From Photobacterium sanctipauli (GTDB lineage: Bacteria > Pseudomonadota > Gammaproteobacteria > Enterobacterales > Vibrionaceae): DNA of 64,000 nt. The notes under the pieces were generated by a model. It was not told the DNA's origin and made no database searches. It saw only the letters and a list, made by a program, of their open reading frames with translations. The stretch is from positions 248,001-312,000 of the forward strand of contig NZ_PYMA01000002.1 in assembly GCF_003026495.1 (NCBI RefSeq), written 5' to 3'. Position numbers and translations under genes: made by a program. Position 1 is the stretch's first letter. Each line of letters starts with the position of its first letter. This document shows positions 14,468 through 24,085 of the stretch, one piece after another.

Positions 14468-17230
14468 TTACTGAGTTAGCTGCTGTAGCTTATCTTTTAG
14501 TTCAATGTGGTGAGGCTCTGAAGGCGCAATACCTTTTAAAATCGATTTTGCCTCAATGTGTTTATCGTTTTCGATCAAACTCTCCACATAGTGCAAGCTG
14601 ATCTCAATGTTAGTTTTGCGGTTTTCATATGCCATTTTAAGCGGCTGTAAAGACTGTTCGGTTTTGCCTGATTTAAGCAAGCAGAAACCATATGTGTCCT
14701 GTACTTCTGGCAGCGTTTTAGCTAACTCATAAGCTTTTTCTGCCGACTGACAGGCTTGGGTATAGTTTTGCTTTTCCAGGTAAAGCCAAGCAACATTATT
14801 CAAGGCAATGACGTTATTTGGTTCACGTTGTATGATAGCTTCATATCGCGCTATGGCCTCATCGGGTTTGCTATCAAGTTGTAGTTGAGCAAGCATCAAG
14901 GAAAGTGGCTGGGCGGCCTCTCCATACTGTTCAATGACGCTTTTCAGAAAAGATGCCGCTTTGTCGGCTTGGTTATTCGCAACATAGGCATCTGCAAGAT
15001 CTTTAGCGGTTTGTAAATTCTGTTGCGCACGATAGCGGCTCTCTTGTACTTCTACGACTTTACTGTATTGCTTGTTGTTTTGGTAAATCTTAGCCTGCAA
15101 ACGAAGGAAATACGGCGTTTTCTTAATTTCGTCAGGTTGATCATTAAGAATCTTTTGGCTTGATGCTAATCGGTTGTCGTGTATTAGCAATCCGGCTTTC
15201 ATCAAGTTGAAACCAGGCTGGTCACTAAATAGCGCTTGGGCTTCATCCGCGACCTTTATCCCTTTGCTATAATTTTTTGTTAACTCGCTAAGTTGGATTG
15301 TCTTTATATAGGCCTGAGGGTTTAAGCGGTCGACTTCGAGCCATTTCTCAGATGCTTGTAATGCTTTGCGGTAAGATTTTTGGTTTTGATGAAAAAGTAC
15401 GAGTAACCCCCAGCTTTGCGCTGACTGTTGGGACGGGGTTAAGCCATTGATGATTGATATCGCTTTATCCATACCACCTGTTGCGCCATAAGCCCGTGCC
15501 AAGACTAACTTCATGTTGACGTTTTCAGGGCTTTGGTCAGTCTTGGTTTGATAAAACTTAAGTGCCTGATCGACTTGGTCAAGCTCAGCGGCATACTTGA
15601 ATAGATGTTTTGCGATAACGAAATTATCAGGTGTTTGCTCAGCTAAACTAAGCGTTTTATCAAATGCTGACTGTGTGTCACCTTCTGCCGCTTCTATCTG
15701 TGCAAGCGCAATGGCGGCAGAGACATTGCCAGGATCAGTGCTTAACACTTGAGAGAAGAGCAACTTTGCGTTGTCGTAATCTTTTTGCTTTAGAGTAATG
15801 AGGCCTTTGATTAGAATGGCATTAATATCCTCAGGGGTTGCTTCAAGCCAGTCATCAACAACTTGTTCCGCAGCTTCGTTGTTTCCTTGTTTTAGGTGGT
15901 AGTAGGCTAACCCCAGATTTGCCTCAGGGAGAGCGGGATCGACCGACAATATTTGCTGTAAGTTGTCGATACCACTTGTATCATTGTTGGCTAGTTTAAC
16001 TAAACCTAATCGAAGATCATTACTGTTGGATGAAAGGGAGCTGGCTTTTTCTGCTAACTCGAGAGCATCACTATTTCGGCCAATCTTGGCGAACTCGACA
16101 CTCATGGCTGAAATAAAGTCACTATTAACTTCGGATGATAAATCGAATCCTTCGAGTGTCTTTAATGCCCCATCAATTTGTCCGAGCTTGAATTGCGTGG
16201 AAACATACATTCGCTTAACAAAGTGATCATTAGGTACAAATGGCACAACTTTAGTAAAGTAGTTATTTGCCTGCTCTATCTGCCCATTCGAATAAGATGT
16301 GACACCTGCGATTAGGTAAACACTCAGATTTTGCGAACCGTTATTAATTGCTAATTCAGCATGTTTTTTTGCTTCATCAAAATTTTTCAAATTGTACTGA
16401 ATTGCTGCTTTAAGCTCATTTGCCAGTACGTGTGAGCTGGAGAGTTGTAGCAGATAACTGACATACTTATCTGCTTCTTGATACTTTTCAGCACGAACCA
16501 TAGCCTGGGCAAGGAATAGTGTGTAATGAACGGCATCAGGTGAGAGCTCAACAGCTTTTTTGTAACTTTCAACCGCTGTTACGTGTTGGTTAGCAGCAGT
16601 ATTTAGGTGGCCAAGCAATAGCCATACATCGCTGTTTTCAGGGTGAAGCGAAGCCATGTCAGTGACAATGCTTATGGCCGAATCCAGTTGTTCATTTTCA
16701 GCCTCGATACTCGCTTGGCTAAGGGAAGAGTATAAAGTATCAATACCTGATTCTGTTGCGAGTTCTAATGTGTATTCGGCTTCATCAACTTTGCCATTTT
16801 GTAGCAAACTGAGTGATTTGATAGATAACAACTCCGTCATTACCTCTGGGCTGTTAGTACGTGAGTTATCTACAAGCTGGGTCAAAGCCTCCAAATCGTT
16901 CATACGTAGTAGTGCACGGGCTAACAAAGGTTCTATGATGTCTCGTTCTGCTCCGTTTCTTATCGCGCGGTTAAACTCTTTTTCTGCTGAAGAAAAGTCT
17001 CCTCTTTGGAGGTAGATATCGGCGAGTAATTTCCTAGGTTCCATTGCTTTACTATCTGCTTGGATAGCGTTTTTAAGGTTAATAATAGCTGCATTTTGAT
17101 CGTTATCTGCAAGGGAAGATAATGCTCTATCGGTGTATTCTTCAGAAGAGATATCACTACATGAAGTAACGGAAAAGCAGATGGCTACAAAAGCAATGCG
17201 GCCAAGGTTGCGCACAAAAGTATTAATCAT
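14468..17230 (-). CDS. prsT: XrtA/PEP-CTERM system TPR lipoprotein PrsT
   Basis: About 920 residues. A lipoprotein signal peptide has lipobox VTSC with Cys at 24, counted from the ATG at 17230; a TTG three codons upstream is less likely. The rest is built almost wholly of tetratricopeptide repeats, more than 20, recognisable by recurring A-x-x-L-A-x-A and NPxx-turns such as EPNNVIALNNVAWLYLE. The length and layout fit PrsT, the giant TPR lipoprotein encoded with prsK/prsR in PEP-CTERM bacteria. It probably acts as a periplasmic scaffold for the secretion or exopolysaccharide machinery. It heads the minus-strand group prsT-protease-vanZ. Confidence 0.9.
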   Translation of the reverse strand: MINTFVRNLGRIAFVAICFSVTSCSDISSEEYTDRALSSLADNDQNAAIINLKNAIQADSKAMEPRKLLADIYLQRGDFSSAEKEFNRAIRNGAERDIIEPLLARALLRMNDLEALTQLVDNSRTNSPEVMTELLSIKSLSLLQNGKVDEAEYTLELATESGIDTLYSSLSQASIEAENEQLDSAISIVTDMASLHPENSDVWLLLGHLNTAANQHVTAVESYKKAVELSPDAVHYTLFLAQAMVRAEKYQEADKYVSYLLQLSSSHVLANELKAAIQYNLKNFDEAKKHAELAINNGSQNLSVYLIAGVTSYSNGQIEQANNYFTKVVPFVPNDHFVKRMYVSTQFKLGQIDGALKTLEGFDLSSEVNSDFISAMSVEFAKIGRNSDALELAEKASSLSSNSNDLRLGLVKLANNDTSGIDNLQQILSVDPALPEANLGLAYYHLKQGNNEAAEQVVDDWLEATPEDINAILIKGLITLKQKDYDNAKLLFSQVLSTDPGNVSAAIALAQIEAAEGDTQSAFDKTLSLAEQTPDNFVIAKHLFKYAAELDQVDQALKFYQTKTDQSPENVNMKLVLARAYGATGGMDKAISIINGLTPSQQSAQSWGLLVLFHQNQKSYRKALQASEKWLEVDRLNPQAYIKTIQLSELTKNYSKGIKVADEAQALFSDQPGFNLMKAGLLIHDNRLASSQKILNDQPDEIKKTPYFLRLQAKIYQNNKQYSKVVEVQESRYRAQQNLQTAKDLADAYVANNQADKAASFLKSVIEQYGEAAQPLSLMLAQLQLDSKPDEAIARYEAIIQREPNNVIALNNVAWLYLEKQNYTQACQSAEKAYELAKTLPEVQDTYGFCLLKSGKTEQSLQPLKMAYENRKTNIEISLHYVESLIENDKHIEAKSILKGIAPSEPHHIELKDKLQQLTQ

Positions 17231-17587
17231 AATAACCAATTCCCAGTTTTGCGAATAAACACTCCTTTACCTAGGATAGTAAAATTTTGACAAATTACTG
17301 CTATAGAAGAGAGTGGACGGGATAACTACACAAATTTCTTAAGCTATGTAGCACAGGCTGAGGTAAATCAAAATGTATCAAGTCTATATATAACAGTGGG
17401 TTAGGTGGAAAATGATTGGCGATAAAAGTGTTTTTCAAGGAAAGGTGGATTTTTATTAGATAAATTAATGAAGAAATACTATTAGTTACATGGATATAGA
17501 ATGATATGACAATACATGAATGTTGCTCAATTTAGAGTCTATCATTTATAGAGTGATATTGAAAAATGACTGTTTTGCTTGAAATAG
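17231..17587. other. Divergent intergenic region prsT / acyltransferase
   Basis: About 355 bases, AT-rich, no credible gene. It must hold the promoters of prsT (minus) and of the variable sugar-module genes (plus). No clear -24/-12 element was found: the one TTGGC at 17416 lacks the GC at the correct distance. Confidence 0.5.
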
Positions 17588-18718
17588 ATGATTAAAGGAA
17601 GAATTGTGTCTAATAGAAAGCGTAACACTATACAATGTGAAATCTTCAAAAATCCAAACCAGGCATGGCTAGAGGAAGCATGGTGTGATTTAGAGCAACG
17701 ATCAACAGGAAATTTTTTCTTGTCATGGCTATGGATAGGCACATGGATTGATAACTTTGTTAACGAATTTTATGTTATTGAAGCAAGGCTAAACAATAAA
17801 ATTGTTGGCCTCGGCGTGTTAGTTAAACAGCCAACAAAGTATCCTCTTTCAGCGATAAAAACCAAATATTACTTGCACAGAACTGGGCGACAAGATCTTG
17901 ATCAGGTTTGGATTGAGTATAATGATTTTTTAGTCGATGCCGAAAATGAAGAAAGTATCCGGGTAGCGATGGCAAAGCGTTTAGTTAATGAACTAGATAG
18001 ACTAGATGCAATCGTTATCGGTGCTAGTGACGAAGATAGATTTTCTTGTATTAATGAGTTTGGACTGAAAAGCCGTAAAATATGGGAAACGGCTAACTAT
18101 GCACTTGATTTGGATGAGTTGAGGGACAAAAAAATATCCGTACTTGAATCGCTTTCTAGGAACACTCGCTCTCAAATTCTTCGAAGCATTAGGAGTTATG
18201 AAAAAATAGGGGCGATCAGTATTAATAAAGCATGTAGTATCGATGCGGCAAAAGAAATGCTATTACAGGCTAAACCTTTACACTTAGCCCGTTGGAAGAA
18301 TGCCGGAATAAAGAGTGGTTTTACAAATGAAAAGTTTGTTGCTTTTCATGAGAAAATAATAGAAAGAGGCGTGGAAAATAAAGTTGTCGAGCTTAATCAC
18401 ATTAAAGTAGGGAATGAAACAATTTCAATAATTTATAATTTTAATTATAAGGGGAAAATATATTTTTATTTATGTGGGATTAATTACTGCTATAAAAGTT
18501 CACATTTTAAACCTGGATTGGTTTCACATTATTTATTGATAAATAAAGCTCTCGAAGAAGGATTGGAGACCTATGATTTCATGGCAGGTGAAGCAAGGTA
18601 TAAAGCTTCTTTCTCAAATAGGAAAGGCACTTTGTCTGTCAGCCAGTATGAAGTGCCAAGCAAACGGCTTGAGTTTGAAGGAAAGTTACGTGAGTTTAAA
18701 CAACAGTTTATCTCATAA
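17588..18718 (+). CDS. FemAB/CelD-like GNAT-fold acyltransferase
   Basis: 376 residues, cytoplasmic. An N-terminal region with FLSWLWIGTWIDNF and IEARLNNKIVGLGVLV is followed by a second GNAT-like half with SRNTRSQILRSIRSYEK, HLARWKNAG and YDFMAGEARYKASFSNR. This layout is that of the acetyltransferase_6 (CelD/BcsL) and FemAB-like proteins of polysaccharide loci, which transfer acyl or aminoacyl groups. The start is uncertain: ATG 17588 has no ribosome-binding site, whereas GTG 17606 has AAGGAAG four bases upstream. It is the first gene of the AT-rich variable module and likely decorates the exopolysaccharide. Confidence 0.75.
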   Translation: MIKGRIVSNRKRNTIQCEIFKNPNQAWLEEAWCDLEQRSTGNFFLSWLWIGTWIDNFVNEFYVIEARLNNKIVGLGVLVKQPTKYPLSAIKTKYYLHRTGRQDLDQVWIEYNDFLVDAENEESIRVAMAKRLVNELDRLDAIVIGASDEDRFSCINEFGLKSRKIWETANYALDLDELRDKKISVLESLSRNTRSQILRSIRSYEKIGAISINKACSIDAAKEMLLQAKPLHLARWKNAGIKSGFTNEKFVAFHEKIIERGVENKVVELNHIKVGNETISIIYNFNYKGKIYFYLCGINYCYKSSHFKPGLVSHYLLINKALEEGLETYDFMAGEARYKASFSNRKGTLSVSQYEVPSKRLEFEGKLREFKQQFIS

Positions 18719-18895
18719 ATAGGTAAAAATAGCCTTCATAAGGCGTTAGTATCAGCTGTGGCTTGTATAATGATGCACATTTTTTTGGCTAAACTGATTT
18801 AAGGGTATTTGTACTAAGCTATCAGCAAGGGATATAGATAAAGCATATTAGCAGTATGCAGAAACTGAATTTTTCAGACTTACAAGTGAGTTGTG

Positions 18896-20659
18896 ATGAG
18901 AAACCGTCAAGGAAGAGAGTCGCTAAAAGTGCTCGTTATAGGAGAGGATAGCCGTAGTTTTCTATCAGTGATACGATCACTTGGTAATGCTGGTTATGAT
19001 GTTCATGTAGTTTGCTATGATAGAACAAGCATTGCATTAAAAAGTAAATATATATCACAATGTTTTTATTACAACTATGAAGCTTATACCCAAAAAGAAT
19101 GGATAACTAATGTTTTAGCGATTATTGACCGATTTAGGTATGACCTTATTATTCCGTGTGATGAACGAGCAATTTATCCCTTATGGGTAGAGAGACGATC
19201 TATACCACCCAAGACTAAATTAGCTATATGTAATCAAGATGCATTACATATCTTATTTGATAAATGGAAAACTAAGCAGGTTGCGTTGAAGTTAGGTGTT
19301 TCGGTTGCACGTGGTGAACTTGTGGACTTAACAAATACTAACTATGAGCAGTTGAGCGCACGATTTGGTGATAAATTTGTTCTTAAGCCGCTACAATCTT
19401 TTGAAATATCAACTCTAAACAAAAGAAATAAAGTGGTTTCGGTTAAGTCTAATCAAGATTATATAGATTTTATAAAAGCGAATGCGAGTAGTACTAATTT
19501 CTTAGTTGAAGAATATTTTAGAGGAACGGGCGAAGGACTATCTGTATTCTGTTCTTCAGGCACTGTTAAGTCAGCATTTTCTTACAAGCGCTTGGCAGAA
19601 CCAAGTTCAGGGGGAGGCAGCTCGTATCGCGAAAGTACTCCACTTGACCCGGAACTACTTAAAGCAACGCAAGCGATATGTAAGGAAACAAAATTAACCG
19701 GTGTAGCGATGTTCGAATTCCGGCGAAATGTTGAGACTGGTGAATGGATTCTAATCGAAGTCAATGCAAGGTTTTGGGGTGGATTGCCCCTAGCTATTTC
19801 TTCAGGAGTAGATTTTCCTAAGGTATACGCTGACTTTTTATGTTTTGATAAAGAGCCACAATCGATAAACTATAATTATAGAATTGGCGTTAGATCTCGT
19901 TCTTTAACCTCAGATCTCTATGAAATCAAACGTGAGTTCGACATAAACTGTCAATCACTAGGAAAAAAAGTATCTAGCAAAATATTGATTTATAGATTAC
20001 TTAATATAGCTAAAGTCATCGCACCTACAGAAAATATAGATACATTAAGAATCAATGACTTGAGGCCTTTTGCTTCCGAAGTTAAAGAAATATTAAATAT
20101 TGCTTTAGGGCGATTTACAAAGAAAAACCGAGTAAACTCTGTTTATAGAAGGTGGAGAACTAAAAAGAAACTTAATCACTTATTTTCATCAAACCCTAAC
20201 AGAAGAATTATATTTTTATGTTATGGTAATATAATGCGTAGTCCTTTTGCTGAAAAAATTGCATTAAATTTTCCACTTAGTGATTCTTCAACTCTAGATA
20301 TAGACTCATTTGGCTTTCACAATAAGGAGTCTCGGTCTAGTCCAGAAATAGCAAGAAATGCAGCGTTACTATTAAATTGCGATTTAAGTAAGCACTCATC
20401 TAAGTCTCTAATGCAATTAGATATATCTCATGATGATATAATTATCTATTTTGATGACAAAAACAAAGGTATTCTAGAAAAGAATTATGATATAAATAAT
20501 GCTTTTTGCGCTGCCGACTTACTTAATAATCAGTATCCAAGCTTAACTGAAATTATTGATCCTTATGGGGGAGATATCAGTGTAGTTAAAGATTGTTATG
20601 AGAAAATATCTAACTCAGTTGGAAATTTATCCACGATTTATAAAGAGGCTCTGAAATGA
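18896..20659 (+). CDS. ATP-grasp ligase fused to low-molecular-weight tyrosine phosphatase
   Basis: 587 residues. Residues about 10-330 form an ATP-grasp enzyme: a Rossmann-like N-terminus (KVLVIGEDSRSFLSVIRSLG), ATP-binding FVLKPL, EEYFRGTGEG and the metal-binding ILIEVNARFWGG. Residues about 437-585 are a low-molecular-weight protein tyrosine phosphatase: the P-loop CYGNIMRS (Cys at 442, Arg at 448) and the general-acid DPYGGD (Asp at 555). ATP-grasp enzymes here would ligate an amino group to a carboxylate. The phosphatase half could act on the tyrosine autokinase encoded at 45408. The stop overlaps the next start by four bases. GTG 18893 is an alternative start. Confidence 0.85.
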   Translation: MRNRQGRESLKVLVIGEDSRSFLSVIRSLGNAGYDVHVVCYDRTSIALKSKYISQCFYYNYEAYTQKEWITNVLAIIDRFRYDLIIPCDERAIYPLWVERRSIPPKTKLAICNQDALHILFDKWKTKQVALKLGVSVARGELVDLTNTNYEQLSARFGDKFVLKPLQSFEISTLNKRNKVVSVKSNQDYIDFIKANASSTNFLVEEYFRGTGEGLSVFCSSGTVKSAFSYKRLAEPSSGGGSSYRESTPLDPELLKATQAICKETKLTGVAMFEFRRNVETGEWILIEVNARFWGGLPLAISSGVDFPKVYADFLCFDKEPQSINYNYRIGVRSRSLTSDLYEIKREFDINCQSLGKKVSSKILIYRLLNIAKVIAPTENIDTLRINDLRPFASEVKEILNIALGRFTKKNRVNSVYRRWRTKKKLNHLFSSNPNRRIIFLCYGNIMRSPFAEKIALNFPLSDSSTLDIDSFGFHNKESRSSPEIARNAALLLNCDLSKHSSKSLMQLDISHDDIIIYFDDKNKGILEKNYDINNAFCAADLLNNQYPSLTEIIDPYGGDISVVKDCYEKISNSVGNLSTIYKEALK

Positions 20660-21603
20660 CAAAACCTAAGTTGAGTATTATTATTCATGCGGAGGAAGAG
20701 TTTAATTGGGATCGAGGTTTTTTTCGTTCAAATACTGATGTTTCTCATGGGAGAGAATTGATTGATTTCGTTGATGATATTATTAATAATGGAGCTAAGG
20801 TAACACTAGCAATGGATTACCCTTTTATTAAAAGCTCCGATGGAAAGGAAGTTATCAATCACTTTAGAAGGCTAGAAGGAAAAGATATAGAGTTTGCTTC
20901 ACACCTGCACCCTTGGGTAACACCGCCATATGATGACGATAATGATGAAGTAGAAAATTACTTTTCGTTTCCTGGTAATCTAACAAAAGAATCTGAATTT
21001 AATAAGCTAAAAAACTTAACAGATGAAATTGAAAAGGAAACAGGTACAAGACCTATAACCTACCTTGCTGGAAGGTATGGTTTTGGAAGAAATAGTGAAG
21101 AAATACTAAAATCATTAGGCTATAAAGTTGATTTAAGTATTAGTTCCTATACAAACTTTACGGAGAATGGAGGTCCAAACTTTACTGATTACTCTAATGA
21201 AGTTTATTCAGAAAACACAATTACATATATCCCTCATACTTGTTCAATTATATCATTTAGTAAAATGATAGAAGATCATTTCAATAAAAACCCCTCTAGC
21301 TTAAAGATATTTGAAAAAAGTAAAATAACAGCTCTTATATCTAAAATATTAAGAATAAAAAAATATAGATTATCACCTGAAGGCTTTTCAGTATCAGAAA
21401 TGATTGAAGTGACAGAAGCACAATTAAGGTTAGGACAAAGAGAGTTTATATTATCATTTCACTCTCCAAGTACTAAGATTGGAATGACACCGTATGTAAA
21501 CAACCAAAAAGAGTTAGATGATTTCAAGAAATCAGTATTAGATTATATAGGTTGGTTTAATAACAACTTAAATGGAATGGCTTTTTTACCAAAATGCTTA
21601 TAA
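20656..21603 (+). CDS. Polysaccharide deacetylase-like (NodB-fold) protein
   Basis: 315 residues, cytoplasmic, no signal peptide. Features of a divergent carbohydrate esterase 4 fold: an N-terminal strand with IIIHAEEEFNWD, the metal-ligand-like SHLHPWVTPP, LAGRYGFGRN followed by LGYKVDLSISSY, and a C-terminal FILSFHSPS with a His. The overlap of ATGA with the ATP-grasp gene indicates coupled translation, with AGAGG upstream. It probably removes acyl groups from a sugar intermediate, distinct from the XrtA-type deacetylase at 40662. WalW-like proteins are the closest type I can recall; the exact substrate is unknown. Confidence 0.75.
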   Translation: MTKPKLSIIIHAEEEFNWDRGFFRSNTDVSHGRELIDFVDDIINNGAKVTLAMDYPFIKSSDGKEVINHFRRLEGKDIEFASHLHPWVTPPYDDDNDEVENYFSFPGNLTKESEFNKLKNLTDEIEKETGTRPITYLAGRYGFGRNSEEILKSLGYKVDLSISSYTNFTENGGPNFTDYSNEVYSENTITYIPHTCSIISFSKMIEDHFNKNPSSLKIFEKSKITALISKILRIKKYRLSPEGFSVSEMIEVTEAQLRLGQREFILSFHSPSTKIGMTPYVNNQKELDDFKKSVLDYIGWFNNNLNGMAFLPKCL

Positions 21604-21632
21604 TAAATTATATTACCTGGTGAGGGATTTAT

Positions 21633-22541
21633 ATGTTCAACATTTTGATGACTACTAACGAAAGTTATGCACAGCATTGTGGGGTGTGTATTACTTCATT
21701 GGTGGAAAATAACCCAGATAGCCAATTCAATATTGTTATTGCAGGGCTTGGTCTTAGTAATTTAACTAAAAATAAAATAATTGAATGCGGTAGTTTAAAT
21801 GATAACGTTAAAATAAATGTTATTGATTTTAACCATGATAAGATTAAATCTTTGCCTGAAACCTCAATGTATACAAAAGATATATATTTAAGATTGTGGG
21901 TAGACGATTTTTTTGATTTGGAAGTAGAGACTGTTTTATATATTGATGTTGATGCTATTGTCGTTGATTCTATAAGCGATTTATTCAATCAAGAATTGGA
22001 AGAGTATGTAATAGCTGCTGTTGATATTCCATTTGCTGAGTGTGAAGAACATTGCCCTTTACCACCTGAGTTTAATTATTTTAACTCTGGTGTATTGCTG
22101 TTTAATCTAAAACGGTGGAGAGATGAGAAATATCGTTCACAAATCGTCAACTATATATTAGATAATAGTAAATCAATTGAATACCCCGATCAAGACGCTC
22201 TAAATGGTGTTTTGTTTAATAAGAGGCTGAAATTGGATTATACGTATAATGTGATAGGCCCATTTTTCAGAAAGAATACCTATGAAAAATTAGGAAAAAA
22301 TGAGATAAAAAGAATAAGAGAGCAGGCTAAGATTGTTCATTTTAACGGGGTAGGTGCTAAACCTTGGTTTTATACAAGTAATCACCCTTATCAGAAGAAA
22401 TATTTTAGTTACTTATCTAGAACACCATGGCAGGATTACAGACCAGTAGACAAAACATTTCTTAACTTTGTTAAAAAATACTTGCGTATTATTTTGAATG
22501 TAGAAAGTTTTGTTAGAGTTTCCTTTGTAAAAGGAAGCTAG
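21633..22541 (+). CDS. Glycosyltransferase family 8 protein
   Basis: 302 residues. The GT8 hallmarks are present: N-terminal MTTNESYAQHCGVCITSL, the DXD motif in LYIDVDAIV, FNSGVLLFNL, PDQDALNGVLF and the C-terminal HFNGVGAKPW block. Enzymes of this family are retaining transferases that use UDP-glucose or UDP-galactose, with a divalent metal at the DXD. Good GAGGGAT ribosome-binding site. It is the last plus-strand gene of the AT-rich module and converges on the flippase gene. Confidence 0.88.
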   Translation: MFNILMTTNESYAQHCGVCITSLVENNPDSQFNIVIAGLGLSNLTKNKIIECGSLNDNVKINVIDFNHDKIKSLPETSMYTKDIYLRLWVDDFFDLEVETVLYIDVDAIVVDSISDLFNQELEEYVIAAVDIPFAECEEHCPLPPEFNYFNSGVLLFNLKRWRDEKYRSQIVNYILDNSKSIEYPDQDALNGVLFNKRLKLDYTYNVIGPFFRKNTYEKLGKNEIKRIREQAKIVHFNGVGAKPWFYTSNHPYQKKYFSYLSRTPWQDYRPVDKTFLNFVKKYLRIILNVESFVRVSFVKGS

Positions 22542-22579
22542 CCTTAAGTTTATTTGTGATAGGAATGGATTTGGAATAA

Positions 22580-24085
22580 TCAAGTGATTGAATATGACTT
22601 TGTAAGCATAAAGGCTTGTATTTTTTTTAGTGCAAGCTTTATTTGTGTAAATAAGAAGTGTAATTCACTGGTTTTATTTCTAAAAATAAAAGCGATAAGT
22701 GAAACTATAAAGAGATAACATGAAAAGTACAATGTGACATTAACAAACATTGTTATTAAATCAAATTCAAATGTAATGTTTAAAGAATTAATAAAACTGA
22801 AAACAATAAGGTTAACTGTTGAAAAAACGAATAAAATAAACAAAAATCTAAGTAGCTTCAACCCTGTTAACATTGAAAGGAAATAGATGTTTGCACTTAG
22901 ATATATGACCTCTACAATATAACGAGTATAAATAAAAGTTATAAAATCCTGATAGACAATAGCATAGTAAAGTAAGATAGTACTAACGAGAGATATTATT
23001 AGCTCAATTAAAAAGAGATTTTTAACTTTCCCCAGTATTGTTATAAATCCTACAATATTACCAGATAGTGTACTTAGTACTAATAGTGGGAAGAGTAAAC
23101 TAATAATATCTACCACTAAACTCCACTTTTCACCGCTTCCAAGTAAAATTTGTACAATTTCTTTTGAATAAAGTGTTAATACTGTGACTAATGGTAAAGT
23201 AAAAATGATAATTATAAAGAGAACTTTATTTATTTTGTCTAAAAATAGATCTTTATTTGACTTTACACTAGCTACCCCAGGAAATGCAGCGCTTGTTAAT
23301 GGAGAGATTAAAGCTGACGATGGTGTTTCTATTAGCCTCATGCTTAGTGTGTAACTACCAAGCGTTGATGTATTTAAAAATTTCGTTATTAGAATTTGAT
23401 CAATTTTTCCATTGATATAGTTAACAACTCCTTTTAAAAGTGTCCATTTAGTAAAACTCCATTGTTTATAGAGTGACTCAATATTGAGTTTTGGCCTGTA
23501 TTCAAAGAATGTATAGCTAAAAATTAAAAGGAAGGCATGATAAGTAATAGTTCCAATAATAAATGCCCAATATGACTGGAAAATCGCAGCGACTAGTATT
23601 GTTACTACAAATGACAACAATTTTGAATAACTAAGTGATTTAGCAATATATTCAAACTCAAGATTTCTTTTCTGAATTATTAAGTCTATGTTTGTCAGGC
23701 CTGATAAAAGTGGTACTATTGCTAAGACCTTTAGAACCAAATCAATTTTAGGTTCATTAAAAAAATCAGGAGCAATATATGATGAATAGAATATTGAAAG
23801 TGAGACTACTATTTTAAATAATATTTGAAGAGTCCAAGCAGAATTTATATCTTTTATCTCAAGATCTTTTTTCTTTATTAAATATTCCTCTGTCCCCAGA
23901 CGACTGAATATTTCAAAAAAAATAGTAACAAGAGTAGCAATGGAAACAATACCAAAATCGTACGGTGTTAATATTCGAGAAAGAATAATAATTGATAACA
24001 AGGCTATGATATGCTCTGACCATTTAATGATCACATTCCATGCTGTTGACTTGATAATCTTTGTACCTAAGTCATTATTTTTCAT
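22580..24085 (-). CDS. Wzx-type oligosaccharide flippase (copy 1)
   Basis: About 501 residues, 12-14 predicted membrane helices, Wzx/MurJ-like superfamily. The N-terminus TAWNVIIKWSEH and LSRILTPYDFGIVSIATLV is typical of lipopolysaccharide/exopolysaccharide flippases, which move lipid-linked sugar units across the inner membrane. The start at 24085 has GAGGT upstream and overlaps the preceding glycosyltransferase gene by 11 bases. It is clearly paralogous to the flippase at 26540-28051 (matching LSRILTP-DFGI / LARILTP-DFGI blocks and RLGTEEYL / QLGTKEYL). DNA is very AT-rich. Confidence 0.9.
   Translation of the reverse strand: MKNNDLGTKIIKSTAWNVIIKWSEHIIALLSIIILSRILTPYDFGIVSIATLVTIFFEIFSRLGTEEYLIKKKDLEIKDINSAWTLQILFKIVVSLSIFYSSYIAPDFFNEPKIDLVLKVLAIVPLLSGLTNIDLIIQKRNLEFEYIAKSLSYSKLLSFVVTILVAAIFQSYWAFIIGTITYHAFLLIFSYTFFEYRPKLNIESLYKQWSFTKWTLLKGVVNYINGKIDQILITKFLNTSTLGSYTLSMRLIETPSSALISPLTSAAFPGVASVKSNKDLFLDKINKVLFIIIIFTLPLVTVLTLYSKEIVQILLGSGEKWSLVVDIISLLFPLLVLSTLSGNIVGFITILGKVKNLFLIELIISLVSTILLYYAIVYQDFITFIYTRYIVEVIYLSANIYFLSMLTGLKLLRFLFILFVFSTVNLIVFSFINSLNITFEFDLITMFVNVTLYFSCYLFIVSLIAFIFRNKTSELHFLFTQIKLALKKIQAFMLTKSYSIT

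Noticed and set aside
17411..17431. Possible sigma-54 promoter upstream of the acyltransferase gene
   Set aside because: TTGGC is present, but ten bases after GG the sequence is GT instead of GC, and there is no TTGC block.
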